44,699 nucleotides of DNA. It comes from Kamptonema sp. UHCC 0994. Lineage in GTDB: Bacteria > Cyanobacteriota > Cyanobacteriia > Cyanobacteriales > Microcoleaceae. Location of the stretch: contig NZ_JARFTR010000258.1 of assembly GCF_029167235.1 (NCBI RefSeq), forward strand, positions 1 to 44,699, written 5' to 3'. The notes beneath the pieces are model-generated. The model ran no database searches. It saw only the letters and a list, made by a program, of their open reading frames with translations, and was not told where the DNA came from. A program made the translations under genes and the position numbers. Of the stretch, positions 15,357 to 24,125 are shown piece after piece. Position 1 is the stretch's first letter; each line of letters begins with the position of its first letter.

Positions 15357-17987
15357 ATGCTTCCCAATTATATCAATCTCCTTTCCCAACTCATAGCCCC
15401 ATCTAATTTTAACCAAAATAACAATAACGTCGCCCAAGCAGCCCATCGGGAGCCAACTGCAACAGCCGATTTGTTTGAATTTTTAGGTGAAGAAGTTATT
15501 TATCATACAATCACAAGCGCCACCACACAAAAGCGCTACAAAATTCCTCAAGACTTGCCACCTTCAATAATTTCTGCTTTGCACCACCAAGGTATTCAAC
15601 AACTTTACTCACATCAACTTAAAACACTTAAAGCTGTTCGGCAAGGCAGAGATGTCATCCTCAGCACAGCAACAGCTTCTGGCAAATCTTTAAGTGCTTA
15701 CCTGCCCATCTTAGAGGGCATTATTCAACATCAATTTACTGCCCTATCTGTTTATGGCTTGAAAGCTTTAACAGCAGATCAAGGTCAAAAACTTGCCAAT
15801 TTTATCCAACTCATTCCTGAGCATGAACGCCCAGACCTTGCTATTCTAACGGGTGATACTCCTACCGAAACTAGAGAGCACTTACTAGCTACAAATCCTA
15901 GCATTATTGGCGCAACACCAGAGTTAATTCATTATGCACTAAAAGGTGTTCACTGGAGTCAACCTTGGCAACATTTTTTAAGCCGTCTTCGCTATATTGT
16001 GCTTGATGAAGCTCACACTTTTAACGGAGTTTATGGAGCTAATATGACGAGCTTAATTCGGCGTTTGAAATTAGCAGTAGATGAGCGCGGAGGTTGTTCT
16101 CACAAACTGCAATTTCTGATGTTGAGTGCTACTATTGGCAATCCCGTCCAATTAGCCAAGTTACTATCTGGTAGAACTCGAAAGCAAACTGCTAATAAAC
16201 CAGACCGATTAGTTTGGATTAATTCTAGCGGAGCCGCTACCCCTGAACGCCAATTAATTGTTACTAAACCTAGTTATGATGCGAATTCTGATGTGGCTCG
16301 CATCATTTTGTTTTTATTACAACAAGGGCAAACCGGAATTTGTTTCAGCAATGGTAGACAAGCAATTAAGAACTTGTGGGCAACTTTGAAGCAAGAAGCA
16401 ATATCTCAATCTTACTATGGAATTGAGTCGCAAGTAGCAATTTTCTACGGCAGTTTAACAAGCGAACGTCGTACTGAAATTATCAACTCTTTGCAGTCAG
16501 GAAAAGTTAAGTGCATCCTCAGTACCAGCGCTCTCGAAGCAGGAATTGATTTGCCTCAACTTGACTTTGCTATTATTAGGGGATGGCCGGGAAGTTTGCA
16601 AGCTTTCAAACAGAGAGCTGGTCGAGCTGGTCGCACAAAATCGGGTTTAATTGTCTTTATTCCTATTGCTCAATCGCCTTTAGATAACTATTTTGCTGAA
16701 CGCCCTGAATTGTTACTTTCTGCCGAATCTGAATTGGTGAGTTTTAATGCCAATTATCCTATAGATATTGCCAAACATTTGATGTGCGCGGCTGTCGAAA
16801 CTGGCATTCCTTCCAATAAGTTAAAACACTACTTTGGCAAGAGCGCTCCTCAAATTGCAACGGCTTTAATTGAACAAGGTGTTCTTCACAAAAGTCGGGA
16901 TAAATTATGGGCTAAGGGCTTTCCGCATAAAGATGTAAATTTTCGAGGGGGGACGGGTGCTAGTACGGTACAATTGGTGGATGCTGAGACTCAAGAAGAG
17001 ATTGAAATCCTTAGTGCGGAAATTGCTTATCGAGAGGTGTTTCCTGGTGCTATTTACCGCACACAAAACTCAGATGGTTGTTTAGTTACTTATAGTTCGC
17101 AATCGCTCTTGAACGGCAAAGCTATTTTGCAGAAAATCCCTGAAACTCCACTATTTACTGTAGCAATTAGCCGTACTGATACCAGCCTTAAACAGAAGTT
17201 GAGCCTACCTCAACAAATTCCGTTAGTTATTCCAGAAATTGAACGCTATGTTCAAGATAATTCAACGGATAGTAATGCCATTTCAGGTCAAGCTATTTTG
17301 GAACTGGTTTGGGGAGAAATTAGCCAACTTGTTACTGGTTATCAATTATTAACTCGTAATTACGGGTTAACTTGTCTCAATAGAAAATGCGTCAATTACA
17401 GAGAGCCTTTATCCCAATGTACTGCTTGTCCTGTTTGTGGTAAAAGAACTCGCTCGGCTGAACTAACATCGGTTCTTAATGAGGTGAACTTTGAGCAAGC
17501 CTACGAAATTAAATTTGCGACTCCTATGCTTCAAATTAGTTTGAATTCCCCAGTAGAATTGTACTTACAACAGATAGTAACAACTACTCGCCAGGAATTG
17601 CTGCAATCTCAACAGCCGATTCCTCCGGGATATCAGCAAATGTGGGAGTACCCTCCAAGTTTGTTGGCTATTCATAGCTTCGGTCATCAGATTTTAGCAG
17701 CTTTACCTCTAACTATTTTAGCTTCAGCTAATGATGTGAATTTTCTGGTAGAGAAAAGAGGTGCGAATGAGTATGTAGGACTGTTTTACGATTTAGCAGA
17801 AGGGGGTTCTGGAACCTCAGAAGCTATTTTCCATTCTCTCCCTCAATTAGCTTCTAATGCTGCTGAATTAGCTCGTAGTTGTTCTTGTAGTTCTGGCTGT
17901 CCTAAATGCTTAATTCATCCAGGGTGTCCTGATGGGAATAAAGCTTTGCTTAAGCAGGTGGGGATGTTGCTGTGTGAAGCATTTTAA
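15357..17987 (+). CDS. MrfA-like DEAH helicase with zinc-binding C-terminus
   Basis: An 876-residue superfamily 2 helicase. Motifs: variant Walker A ATASGKS (105-111), DEAH at 217-220 (YIVLDEAHTF), FLMLSATIGNP, LSTSALEAGIDLPQLD and QRAGRAGR. The C-terminus has the DUF1998-type cysteine cluster (CSCSSGCPKCLIHPGC). A further four-cysteine group lies around residues 675-706 (CLNRKC, CTACPVCGKR). This architecture matches YprA/MrfA, a helicase acting in mitomycin C-type DNA damage repair in Bacillus together with the exonuclease MrfB. No mrfB-like exonuclease gene is adjacent here. GAGAG lies upstream of the ATG. The family call is firm; a role in plasmid DNA repair or processing is inferred. Confidence 0.88.
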   Translation: MLPNYINLLSQLIAPSNFNQNNNNVAQAAHREPTATADLFEFLGEEVIYHTITSATTQKRYKIPQDLPPSIISALHHQGIQQLYSHQLKTLKAVRQGRDVILSTATASGKSLSAYLPILEGIIQHQFTALSVYGLKALTADQGQKLANFIQLIPEHERPDLAILTGDTPTETREHLLATNPSIIGATPELIHYALKGVHWSQPWQHFLSRLRYIVLDEAHTFNGVYGANMTSLIRRLKLAVDERGGCSHKLQFLMLSATIGNPVQLAKLLSGRTRKQTANKPDRLVWINSSGAATPERQLIVTKPSYDANSDVARIILFLLQQGQTGICFSNGRQAIKNLWATLKQEAISQSYYGIESQVAIFYGSLTSERRTEIINSLQSGKVKCILSTSALEAGIDLPQLDFAIIRGWPGSLQAFKQRAGRAGRTKSGLIVFIPIAQSPLDNYFAERPELLLSAESELVSFNANYPIDIAKHLMCAAVETGIPSNKLKHYFGKSAPQIATALIEQGVLHKSRDKLWAKGFPHKDVNFRGGTGASTVQLVDAETQEEIEILSAEIAYREVFPGAIYRTQNSDGCLVTYSSQSLLNGKAILQKIPETPLFTVAISRTDTSLKQKLSLPQQIPLVIPEIERYVQDNSTDSNAISGQAILELVWGEISQLVTGYQLLTRNYGLTCLNRKCVNYREPLSQCTACPVCGKRTRSAELTSVLNEVNFEQAYEIKFATPMLQISLNSPVELYLQQIVTTTRQELLQSQQPIPPGYQQMWEYPPSLLAIHSFGHQILAALPLTILASANDVNFLVEKRGANEYVGLFYDLAEGGSGTSEAIFHSLPQLASNAAELARSCSCSSGCPKCLIHPGCPDGNKALLKQVGMLLCEAF

Positions 17988-18297
17988 GAAGGGGAAGGAG
18001 AAAGGGGAGGAGGAAGGCTTCGCCGTGAACTCTGCTGAACGGAAAATTCTAGGTTTTTTTCAATAAGGTTTAGTTAAGATTGACAGCATGATTGATGATC
18101 CAAATTTTGGGGCTTTTTAACTGAACCTTATTGAGTCTTAACTGAACCGAATCTTATTGGGTTATTGTTAGCTTTTATTGATGAACAAATAAAAGCTAAA
18201 ATTTATCCTTCCTTCCCCTTCCCCCTTCCCCTCCCCTTCTGAAAATGTATGAACCGCAACTGCGGTTTTAAGAGGCGCATTTTTCATAATTACGCCC
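17988..18297. repeat. Repeat-rich spacer with palindromic core
   Basis: No gene. A G-rich tract (17990-18017) begins at the helicase stop codon, followed by the module with GCTTCGCCG and TGCTGAACGGAAAAT (18018-18047). A perfect 12-bp hairpin TTAGCTTTTATT (18168-18179) / AATAAAAGCTAA (18188-18199) and a C-rich tract (18207-18240) follow. This is the same element as in 1-160, 24.0 and 43.4 kb, in the reverse orientation. Confidence 0.75.
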
Positions 18298-19479
18298 ATG
18301 AAAAACACACTTATGTTACCAATTATTGACTCACAAACTAGAGAGTCAATGCTGTTACATTTCAGAAAGCAACCCTACAAACCCAAGAAAAAGCAAGCTC
18401 TAATTCCCAACCTTGAACGAGATTTAAAGCATGGTTGGCTGCTGAAAATTCTCGCACAAATAGACCGATGTTTATGGGGAAGATGGGATTATTGGGCTTT
18501 GTGTCAAGCTATTCCCGCTCATGCTTGGATGCGGTGGAAAATGGAGCCAATGTTAGCTATTCTGGAGAATAGAAAACTAGAAAAACTACCCAAGTTTGTA
18601 ATTGAGGAAACTTTGCCAGCAGAACCGATTCCCCAAATCGAATGGCAGCATTCTCCTGTTGCAGAAGCTATGCTAGATAACACCCTCAATTGCATTCCCC
18701 AACATGGAGAATGGAAAACTTGGTCAGCTTGGGACTACTTGGAGTTTTTCTTGGACTGGGTTCTGTTCGCATTCGGACATCCAGCTTACAAAATTTTACC
18801 CAAAGAACCCGTCGGTTGTAAAGGTGCATCAATGCGTCTTTATCAGATGTTTGACTTGTCAATTCTCATGCTTTATCCTGAAGATTATATGGGTAGACTG
18901 CTACCCCAAATTTGCGGAAAGACTGCTCAAAAAAGTTCAGGGTTTTATCCGACACCCTTAGCTTTGTGTCAGTTCATGTCTAAGTTAGTCAGTGGTGATA
19001 AGACAGAGCGAACTTCCAACTTCAATGAACCCGCTTGCGGTACGGGGGCTTTAATGTTAACGCAGTCTAATTACTGTTTGAGCGGTGTCGGTCAAGATGT
19101 AGAGCGTACTCTGTTAAAATGCGCTTTGTTCCAGTTTTATATGTTTTCACCTTGGTTAGCTATTCCGATTTGGTGGTTGGGTCAAACTGACTTGCTGCTA
19201 GGCAATTCTTTAAGCAGCGAACGACCCCAATCAATGAATGCTGCTTACTGGTATGATGAGTGGTTTGAACCTGTTGATTCCTCAACTCAAGATCGTACCG
19301 ATCGCGCAGTAGAACCTGAAATAATTTTAGGAGAGATGTCGGAAGTTATCGAATTAAACGAACCCCCATCTATTCACTCAAATCCAGTTGTTCAAGAAGT
19401 TGTTAAGGGCAAACGCCGACCAAAAAAGAAAACAACATCGCCTCACCAATTGACGCTTTTTAATTTGGACGATTTTTAG
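18298..19479 (+). CDS. N-6 methylase-like protein without visible NPPY
   Basis: A 393-residue protein with an HsdM-like SAM-binding motif: FYPTPLALCQFMSKLV leads into NEPACGTGALML (243-254), then GVGQDVERTLLKCALFQFY, where methylases carry the acidic motif II region. The catalytic NPPY/F motif (IV) expected afterwards is not found; instead the fold ends in TDLLLGNSL, as in plasmid and conjugative-element methylase relatives that end in GDSL. The N-terminal 200 residues are Trp-rich and unrecognised, and the C-terminus is basic (KGKRRPKKK). It could bind DNA and SAM without methylating, or use an unusual motif. No restriction subunit lies nearby. Confidence 0.65.
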   Translation: MKNTLMLPIIDSQTRESMLLHFRKQPYKPKKKQALIPNLERDLKHGWLLKILAQIDRCLWGRWDYWALCQAIPAHAWMRWKMEPMLAILENRKLEKLPKFVIEETLPAEPIPQIEWQHSPVAEAMLDNTLNCIPQHGEWKTWSAWDYLEFFLDWVLFAFGHPAYKILPKEPVGCKGASMRLYQMFDLSILMLYPEDYMGRLLPQICGKTAQKSSGFYPTPLALCQFMSKLVSGDKTERTSNFNEPACGTGALMLTQSNYCLSGVGQDVERTLLKCALFQFYMFSPWLAIPIWWLGQTDLLLGNSLSSERPQSMNAAYWYDEWFEPVDSSTQDRTDRAVEPEIILGEMSEVIELNEPPSIHSNPVVQEVVKGKRRPKKKTTSPHQLTLFNLDDF

Positions 19480-19713
19480 CCCAATACCTACCTATCGAAC
19501 GATTGTTGCGGTACAGGTGAAGAGTTGAGTTCAAATCACGTTTAACGTTATTCTCATTGTTGGGAACAAAGCTACCGATATCGTTGGTAAGCGATCGCAC
19601 ATGAATTCGGAAAGCAACAAGCCGAGTATAGCGCAGTCAGACACTCATTGCGATCGCGACTACACAACGAATTTAGGATGCCGAGACACCTGAACATCTA
19701 TCTGTCAATGCCT
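19480..19713. other. Non-coding region left of the 67-bp repeats
   Basis: Two HIP1-type octamers and scattered GATC-rich sequence, with no credible reading frame. Together with the adjoining repeats this is one of the longest gene-free regions of the window. Confidence 0.5.
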
Positions 19714-19859
19714 ACGCACTCTAAACAAATCGTTCACTTTAGGGTGCATCGATACCGGAACGACTAATCTATCGATTGCTATGCACCCTAAACAATTCGT
19801 TCACTTTAGGGTGCATCGATATCAGAACGACTAATCTATCAATTGCTATGCACCCTAAA
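19714..19859. repeat. 67-bp tandem repeat with 12-bp inverted arms
   Basis: The period is 67 bp: ACGCACTCTAAAC-type starts at 19714 (degenerate), 19781 and 19848. Each full unit contains TTTAGGGTGCAT (19738-19749, 19805-19816) facing ATGCACCCTAAA (19781-19792, 19848-19859), giving two perfect 12-bp inverted repeats 31 bases apart. Inner CATCGATA/TATCGAT segments extend the first. GTTCACTTTAGGG and AACGACTAATCTATC are shared by both units. The motif TGCACCCTA recurs singly at 357, 20291 and 24001. Layout suggests protein-binding iterons or a centromere-like site; no function is shown. Confidence 0.8.
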
Positions 19860-19862
19860 AAT

Positions 19863-20189
19863 TTAAGACTTGAGCTTGCCCAGATAGAATGAATGATGCG
19901 TGCCGTCTTTACGAAATCTCAAGTAGGCATAGGGGCCACATCCTTTAATGGTCTTGGATTCGATGTATCCCCTACTACCGCGCGCACCGGTAGCAGCCAT
20001 TTTTTGTTCTCGTTTTTCTTCCCAGTCAGAGTCGGCTTCCAACTCTGACAACCTTTTCTCTTCAGCGTCAATCAGCACATCAATTGCATCGTTCAGGTAC
20101 TTGAGGTCTTCCAGCTTGAGTTGATAGCAATCCTGCAACACGCTGTGCAGCGTTGGAATTTTCACGGAACAACTGCGCTTTTTGGGCAT
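19863..20189 (-). CDS. Small protein with DUF6788-like GPY-YLR segment
   Basis: A 108-residue protein: a basic N-terminus (MPKKRSCSVK), a helical charged middle (LEDLKYLNDAIDVLIDAEEKRL, in two parts) and a C-terminal segment RGYIESKTIKGCGPYAYLRF followed by SFYLGK. That last part resembles the strand-rich GPY-x-YLR-x-G-K motif of DUF6788-like proteins. Function is unknown. Its stop codon is three bases from the 67-bp repeat array, and another copy of the arm motif lies about 100 bases before its start. This placement would fit a protein that binds those sites, but no DNA-binding motif is recognisable. Confidence 0.65.
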   Translation of the reverse strand: MPKKRSCSVKIPTLHSVLQDCYQLKLEDLKYLNDAIDVLIDAEEKRLSELEADSDWEEKREQKMAATGARGSRGYIESKTIKGCGPYAYLRFRKDGTHHSFYLGKLKS

Positions 20190-20410
20190 AACCAGTCAAA
20201 TTTAGGGGCAAGAGCGATCGCTACACCTCTAATCGGTTAAAAACTGAACATCGGCGGACAAAAGGGCATACTATGCAAACCTTGAGTCAATGCACCCTAA
20301 ACTGATAGAGCGCAAGCGAACTGAAGTTTCCACCCAAACCTCGTGTCTTGTACAATTTTTAGTATAGGCTTACCACTTGTTAAAACTGTAGCACAGATAT
20401 AAGGTCGAGC

Positions 20411-20713
20411 ATGGGACGGAAACAGAGATCGCCTTCAGGCATTGTTTTTCGGGCACGAGTTGCACCACAGACACCAGAAAAACTTGAAAAGATAGCAGCT
20501 TCTATGGGTCACTTGTACGGAGGGAAGGGAAAACCCGGTGCCCTACTAGATATGCTGGCATCGGGAGATTTGGTTCTCGTACCCAAAACCGCAACAGATG
20601 TCATCAAATCTGTGGCACAGTTTTTAGAAGAAACCGAGCAGCCAACCGTCAAATTGGATCTTTTGCAGCGGGACGGTACTCAAACAATTCCTGCGGGGTC
20701 GCAGCAAATCTAG
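20411..20713 (+). CDS. Hypothetical protein
   Basis: A 100-residue protein that I do not recognise. The N-terminal half is basic (MGRKQRSPSG) and contains TPEKLEKIAASMGHLYGGKG followed by ALLDMLASGDL, which could form a short helix-based DNA-binding unit like those of small plasmid regulators. The C-terminal part is acidic to neutral. AAGG lies ten bases before the ATG. It is divergent from the DUF6788-like gene, with 221 bases containing one TGCACCCTA motif between them. Confidence 0.55.
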   Translation: MGRKQRSPSGIVFRARVAPQTPEKLEKIAASMGHLYGGKGKPGALLDMLASGDLVLVPKTATDVIKSVAQFLEETEQPTVKLDLLQRDGTQTIPAGSQQI

Positions 20714-20834
20714 ACCAATCTGTTCCTGATGGTGGTAAAGCAGATGTGGGTTATAAATTTTTAATCCTCTTATGCGCTCTCCGACTTTTTCTGTGGCGAT
20801 CGCCACTATTGCTCAGCCTTTTATGCTCTGAGCA

Positions 20835-21509
20835 ATGTACCTCATTACTCTGTCCAACCTCAATCAAACTGTCCAGCCTAACCAACTACAAAAACCATCT
20901 TTAGTTCCCAACTATCTCCAACAACATTTGCAACTACTTGTCAAGCAAATTTTAATCGGATTACCTGTTGAGACAATTCTCAGCAGTAATCCCCAGTTGC
21001 AGCAGTGGGTTAACGAACTTAAAGAACTATCGCCAACCCTATTTTTACCACAGCGAAAACTTTTTGTTGACATTCCAATTCAAGCAAAGCTACACCTAAA
21101 AAAGCAGGGAGAAACAGTAAAACACTCTTCCCCTTCATTTAAAGTAATACAAGTTCCAGCAAATGTTGGTTTTGTCAAAGGACGACCAAAGCTATTTGAG
21201 TGGGCGATTCGGCATCCTGTAATGACTTGGGAAGACCGGGTAAAGTTATGGGTAGCTACTCAATTCTTTAAGATAGAGCCTGAAAAACTGCAACTAATTG
21301 TTTTGGCATTGCATCCAACTCAACCTGCACAAAAAGTTAAATTTGTCTGGGATACTAAGCAACATCGACAAACCAGAAAATGGTTGCAAACCAAAATTCA
21401 TTCTCAAACAATCAGTGAATTTGTTAGTTTCGGTTATGCTTTAAGGGTAAAACCAGAGTCAATAGTAACAGCTATTAATTTGGATGAAATCGATGAAGTT
21501 ACGCTTTAA
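20835..21509 (+). CDS. Hypothetical protein
   Basis: A 224-residue protein of no recognised family. It is Gln/Leu-rich at the N-terminus (NLNQTVQPNQLQKPS), with a helical segment YLQQHLQLLVKQILIGLP, a central GFVKGRPKLFEWAIRHP and a basic helical end (KHRQTRKWLQTKIHSQTI-type). EPEKLQLIVLALHPTQPAQK is followed by VKFVWD, giving the look of a small alpha/beta domain. No catalytic or membrane signature is seen. The ATG has no clear Shine-Dalgarno sequence. Similar proteins on related cyanobacterial plasmids would be expected, but I cannot confirm it. Confidence 0.55.
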   Translation: MYLITLSNLNQTVQPNQLQKPSLVPNYLQQHLQLLVKQILIGLPVETILSSNPQLQQWVNELKELSPTLFLPQRKLFVDIPIQAKLHLKKQGETVKHSSPSFKVIQVPANVGFVKGRPKLFEWAIRHPVMTWEDRVKLWVATQFFKIEPEKLQLIVLALHPTQPAQKVKFVWDTKQHRQTRKWLQTKIHSQTISEFVSFGYALRVKPESIVTAINLDEIDEVTL

Positions 21510-21863
21510 CTCGTTCAATGATTAGAAACTGACAATTATGCTAAAGCTAAGGCAAGCCTTGGCGATCGCGTTGAAAGAGAAGCAAGGGTTGGCGTAAGAG
21601 CGATGCAAGGGCGATCGCGACTATGCTTGCGTTGGCTGTCCTGGACCGGAGGAATTAGACACCATCGCTCGCCCAAGTGTCCCAGCCAGCGCCTGGAGGT
21701 TTCGTGTGACCTGTCAAAACCTAATAATTGACCCACGCTCTAAACTAGCCATAGCTTGAGGATTAAATCCAGACAGGCTTGCGATCGCCTTAAGTCAAGT
21801 CCCACATACCTTGTCCATTTTAGTCAAAAGGGAACTCTAGTTTAAAACCTCGCTTAGTACCGC
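21510..21863. other. HIP1-rich non-coding region
   Basis: Three GCGATCGC octamers (21562, 21611, 21781) and no credible gene; the leftward frame at 21536-21736 shows no domain. The composition (richer in G+C) is more chromosome-like than the neighbouring genes. Confidence 0.5.
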
Positions 21864-22082
21864 ATGGTTACACGAAGTCAACTGAGGCGGGCATATCGGC
21901 TCGCCAAAATGGTTCTGACACTTAGCAATGTTTCTCCTTCCTACGACTATCAAACCAAAGACAGACTAGCAGTATTAAAAATCTTCCCAACAGATGAGGA
22001 CACTACTAGCTTGCAAGTTCAACAATTTAGGAAGCGAACTTTCTGCCAAATTTCGGCAGAAAGTTCGCTTCCTAACCTTTAA
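21864..22082 (+). CDS. Possible small protein upstream of response regulator
   Basis: A 72-codon frame that ends 12 bases before the response-regulator ATG and so could be co-transcribed with it. Its start is basic and helical (MVTRSQLRRAYRLAKMVLTL), but the last third is translated from a 20-bp perfect inverted repeat (22029-22075), which makes the C-terminus doubtful. I do not recognise it; it may be a gene truncated by a hairpin insertion or a chance frame. Confidence 0.3.
   Translation: MVTRSQLRRAYRLAKMVLTLSNVSPSYDYQTKDRLAVLKIFPTDEDTTSLQVQQFRKRTFCQISAESSLPNL
22029..22075. repeat. Perfect 20-bp inverted repeat
   Basis: TAGGAAGCGAACTTTCTGCC (22029-22048) pairs exactly with 22056-22075 across a 7-base loop. 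There is no T run after it. It stands 20 bases upstream of the response-regulator start and could attenuate or stabilise that mRNA, or be a small palindromic repeat insertion. Confidence 0.8.
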
Positions 22083-22094
22083 CCTGGAGAACAA

Positions 22095-22751
22095 ATGATC
22101 GCTGGAGTAAAAGCAACCAAACCATCAACCATCCTAATTGTCGAAGACGATCCCATGATGCAATTAGGACTATCGCGACTCCTAGCAGCAGAACCTCAAT
22201 TTACTATTGTCGGGCAGGCAGAAGATGGCAATTCAGCAATAGATGTAGCTTCAAAGCTAAAACCAGATATCGTAGTGATGGATATTGGCTTGCCTGATAT
22301 CGACGGCATTGCTGTTGCCAGTCAAATAAAAGCATTGCTACCCCATACCCGCATCCTCATGCTAACTTCACACACCAGTGATACAGAAGTATTGGCTTCC
22401 TTATCTTGTGGAACCGAGGGTTATTGCATTAAAGGCACTAGCACAGAACAGCTATTAACAGCCATCAATGCTGTCCGAGAAGGTAGCACCTACCTAGACG
22501 CTAAAATTGCCAGTTGCGTCATTCAAAATCTAAGAAAACCAACAACTAACTGCGAAGAATCCCTGTTTACCTCGCGAGAATTGACGGTATTAAAACTAAT
22601 GGCAGAGGGCAAAAGTAATAAAGATATCGGTCATCAACTGCACTTAAGCCCTAATACTATCAAAGGTTACATTAAAGCGATTTTCAACAAAATGGAGACT
22701 AACGATCGCGTACAAGCTGCGGTTATTGCCCTGCGAAGTGGTCTGGTTTAA
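22095..22751 (+). CDS. NarL/FixJ-type response regulator
   Basis: A 218-residue two-domain regulator. The receiver domain spans about 12-130, with the acidic pocket VEDDP (17-19), phosphoacceptor Asp63 in [12 protein letters not shown], the Thr of MLTSHTSD and the Lys of GYCIKGTS. A LuxR-type helix-turn-helix follows near 150-215 ([20 protein letters not shown], then [16 protein letters not shown]). All key residues are present. GGAGA lies five bases before the ATG. The gene converges on, and overlaps by 29 bases, a receiver-histidine kinase gene on the other strand, so the two may form a signalling pair despite their opposed orientation. Confidence 0.95.
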   Translation: MIAGVKATKPSTILIVEDDPMMQLGLSRLLAAEPQFTIVGQAEDGNSAIDVASKLKPDIVVMDIGLPDIDGIAVASQIKALLPHTRILMLTSHTSDTEVLASLSCGTEGYCIKGTSTEQLLTAINAVREGSTYLDAKIASCVIQNLRKPTTNCEESLFTSRELTVLKLMAEGKSNKDIGHQLHLSPNTIKGYIKAIFNKMETNDRVQAAVIALRSGLV

Positions 22752-23922
22752 ACACTGGCAAAGTGAACCAAAAAGTAGTACCCTTACCTAGCTCACTCTC
22801 TACACCAATTTCTCCACCATGCGCCTCGACTATTTGCTTCGAGATGTAAAGCCCTAACCCAACCCCAGCAGTACGCTTAACTCCACTACCTCGCACATAC
22901 AGTTCAAACAATGAAGCACACTGCTCTGATTTTATTCCCACCCCATTATCTCTCACCGTGCAGCGTAGATAAGAGGCCTCTGGCTCCAGCGATGCACCTA
23001 ATGTTAACGTAAATCCAACTGGATTGTATTTGAGAGCATTGCCAATCAAATTTTCAAAGACTCGCCTGATCTGAGCGGAATCGGCATTAACTAAAGGTAA
23101 ATCAGGAGTAAATTGATAATTGAGGACAATTTGGCGTTTTGCCAACATTAATTCCCACTCAAAGAGAATGCTGCGTGTCAAACTGTAGAGATCCATGGGC
23201 TGTAACTCCAAAGGAACACCTACAATATCACCCTGCTGCATTTCAATCAGAGAATTAATCAGTTTGATTTGGCGCGAACAGCTTTGCAGGATACTTTCTA
23301 AACTTGACTTATCAATAACAACTTCATTTTCTCCTACCACTTTCTTTGGTTCAACTGACTGCTCTTTGAGGAAACATTGCAAAACAATTGATATTCCTGT
23401 AATGGGATTTCGCAAGTCGTGGGAAACAGCGTGCATAAAAACTTTTAAACCCCTTTCAGCCTGTTGTCTTTCCTGAATTTCCTGAGCGAGTTGGCTATTT
23501 TGTGTAACCAATTGTTTGTTAGCACAAAGAAGTTGCTGCTGCAATCGGCTCATTTTTAGCTGAGCTTCCACTCGTACCAGCACTTCCATCGGCTCAAAGG
23601 GTTTAATAATGTAGTCAGCGCCACCTGCTTCAAACCCTTTTACTTTGTCAAAAATATCATCCAAAGCACTAATAAAAATAATCGGAATTTCTGCCGTATT
23701 CTCTTGTGCTTTTAAAATACGACAGACTTCATAGCCATCCATCCCTGGCATTTTTACGTCCAACAAAATCAAGTCGGGAGGCTGGAGGCTCACTGCTTTT
23801 AACGCTCGCTCTCCACTAATGACTTTCCTAACTTTGTAGCCACTTTCAACCAGCACTTTAGACAGTAAGTGAATGTTGTCACGGCTGTCATCTACAATCA
23901 AAATATCAGCTTTTATTTGCAT
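22723..23922 (-). CDS. Receiver-histidine kinase hybrid
   Basis: A 399-residue cytoplasmic kinase with an N-terminal receiver domain (Asp55 in [13 protein letters not shown], Lys107 in IIKPFEP), a coiled-coil linker ([20 protein letters not shown]), a HisKA dimerisation domain with phospho-acceptor His168 in [11 protein letters not shown], and a HATPase_c domain: [29 protein letters not shown] and [11 protein letters not shown]. No membrane segment or sensor domain is visible, so its input is probably phosphotransfer from another kinase to the receiver. Its 3' end overlaps the convergent response-regulator gene by 29 bases. Such REC-HK proteins are common in cyanobacteria. Confidence 0.95.
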   Translation of the reverse strand: MQIKADILIVDDSRDNIHLLSKVLVESGYKVRKVISGERALKAVSLQPPDLILLDVKMPGMDGYEVCRILKAQENTAEIPIIFISALDDIFDKVKGFEAGGADYIIKPFEPMEVLVRVEAQLKMSRLQQQLLCANKQLVTQNSQLAQEIQERQQAERGLKVFMHAVSHDLRNPITGISIVLQCFLKEQSVEPKKVVGENEVVIDKSSLESILQSCSRQIKLINSLIEMQQGDIVGVPLELQPMDLYSLTRSILFEWELMLAKRQIVLNYQFTPDLPLVNADSAQIRRVFENLIGNALKYNPVGFTLTLGASLEPEASYLRCTVRDNGVGIKSEQCASLFELYVRGSGVKRTAGVGLGLYISKQIVEAHGGEIGVESELGKGTTFWFTLPVFKPDHFAGQ

Positions 23923-24125
23923 AATTTAAGAGGGGGAGGGGGAAGGGGAAGGGGGGAGAAAGGGAAGGGAGGGGATTTATCATTGTCAAACTTCGTCTGA
24001 TGCACCCTACAAGTCGATTTGAGTGTGACAGTTACGTAAGTCCTAAAAAGCTAACAATAACCTAGATTTTCCGTTCAGCAGAGCCCACAGCGAAGCGTTC
24101 CCCGTCCCCCAATAATCAGCTTTTT
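23923..24125. repeat. Repeat-rich spacer, G tract to C tract
   Basis: A G-rich tract (23929-23972), a lone TGCACCCTA (24001-24009), an inverted AGGACTTACG end (24035-24044) and half of the hairpin core (AAAAGCTAA, 24046-24054) are present. The module TTTTCCGTTCAGCAGAG (24068-24084) and a C-rich tract that continues into the 3' end of the coupling-protein gene (24130-24147) complete it. Confidence 0.7.

Noticed and set aside
19714-19859. CRISPR array or integron attC sites
   Set aside because: The period is 67 bp with only two full units, no unique spacers and inverted 12-bp arms inside each unit. The core sequences of attC (RYYYAAC/GTTRRRY at the two ends of a foldable unit) are not placed correctly, and no integrase gene is near.
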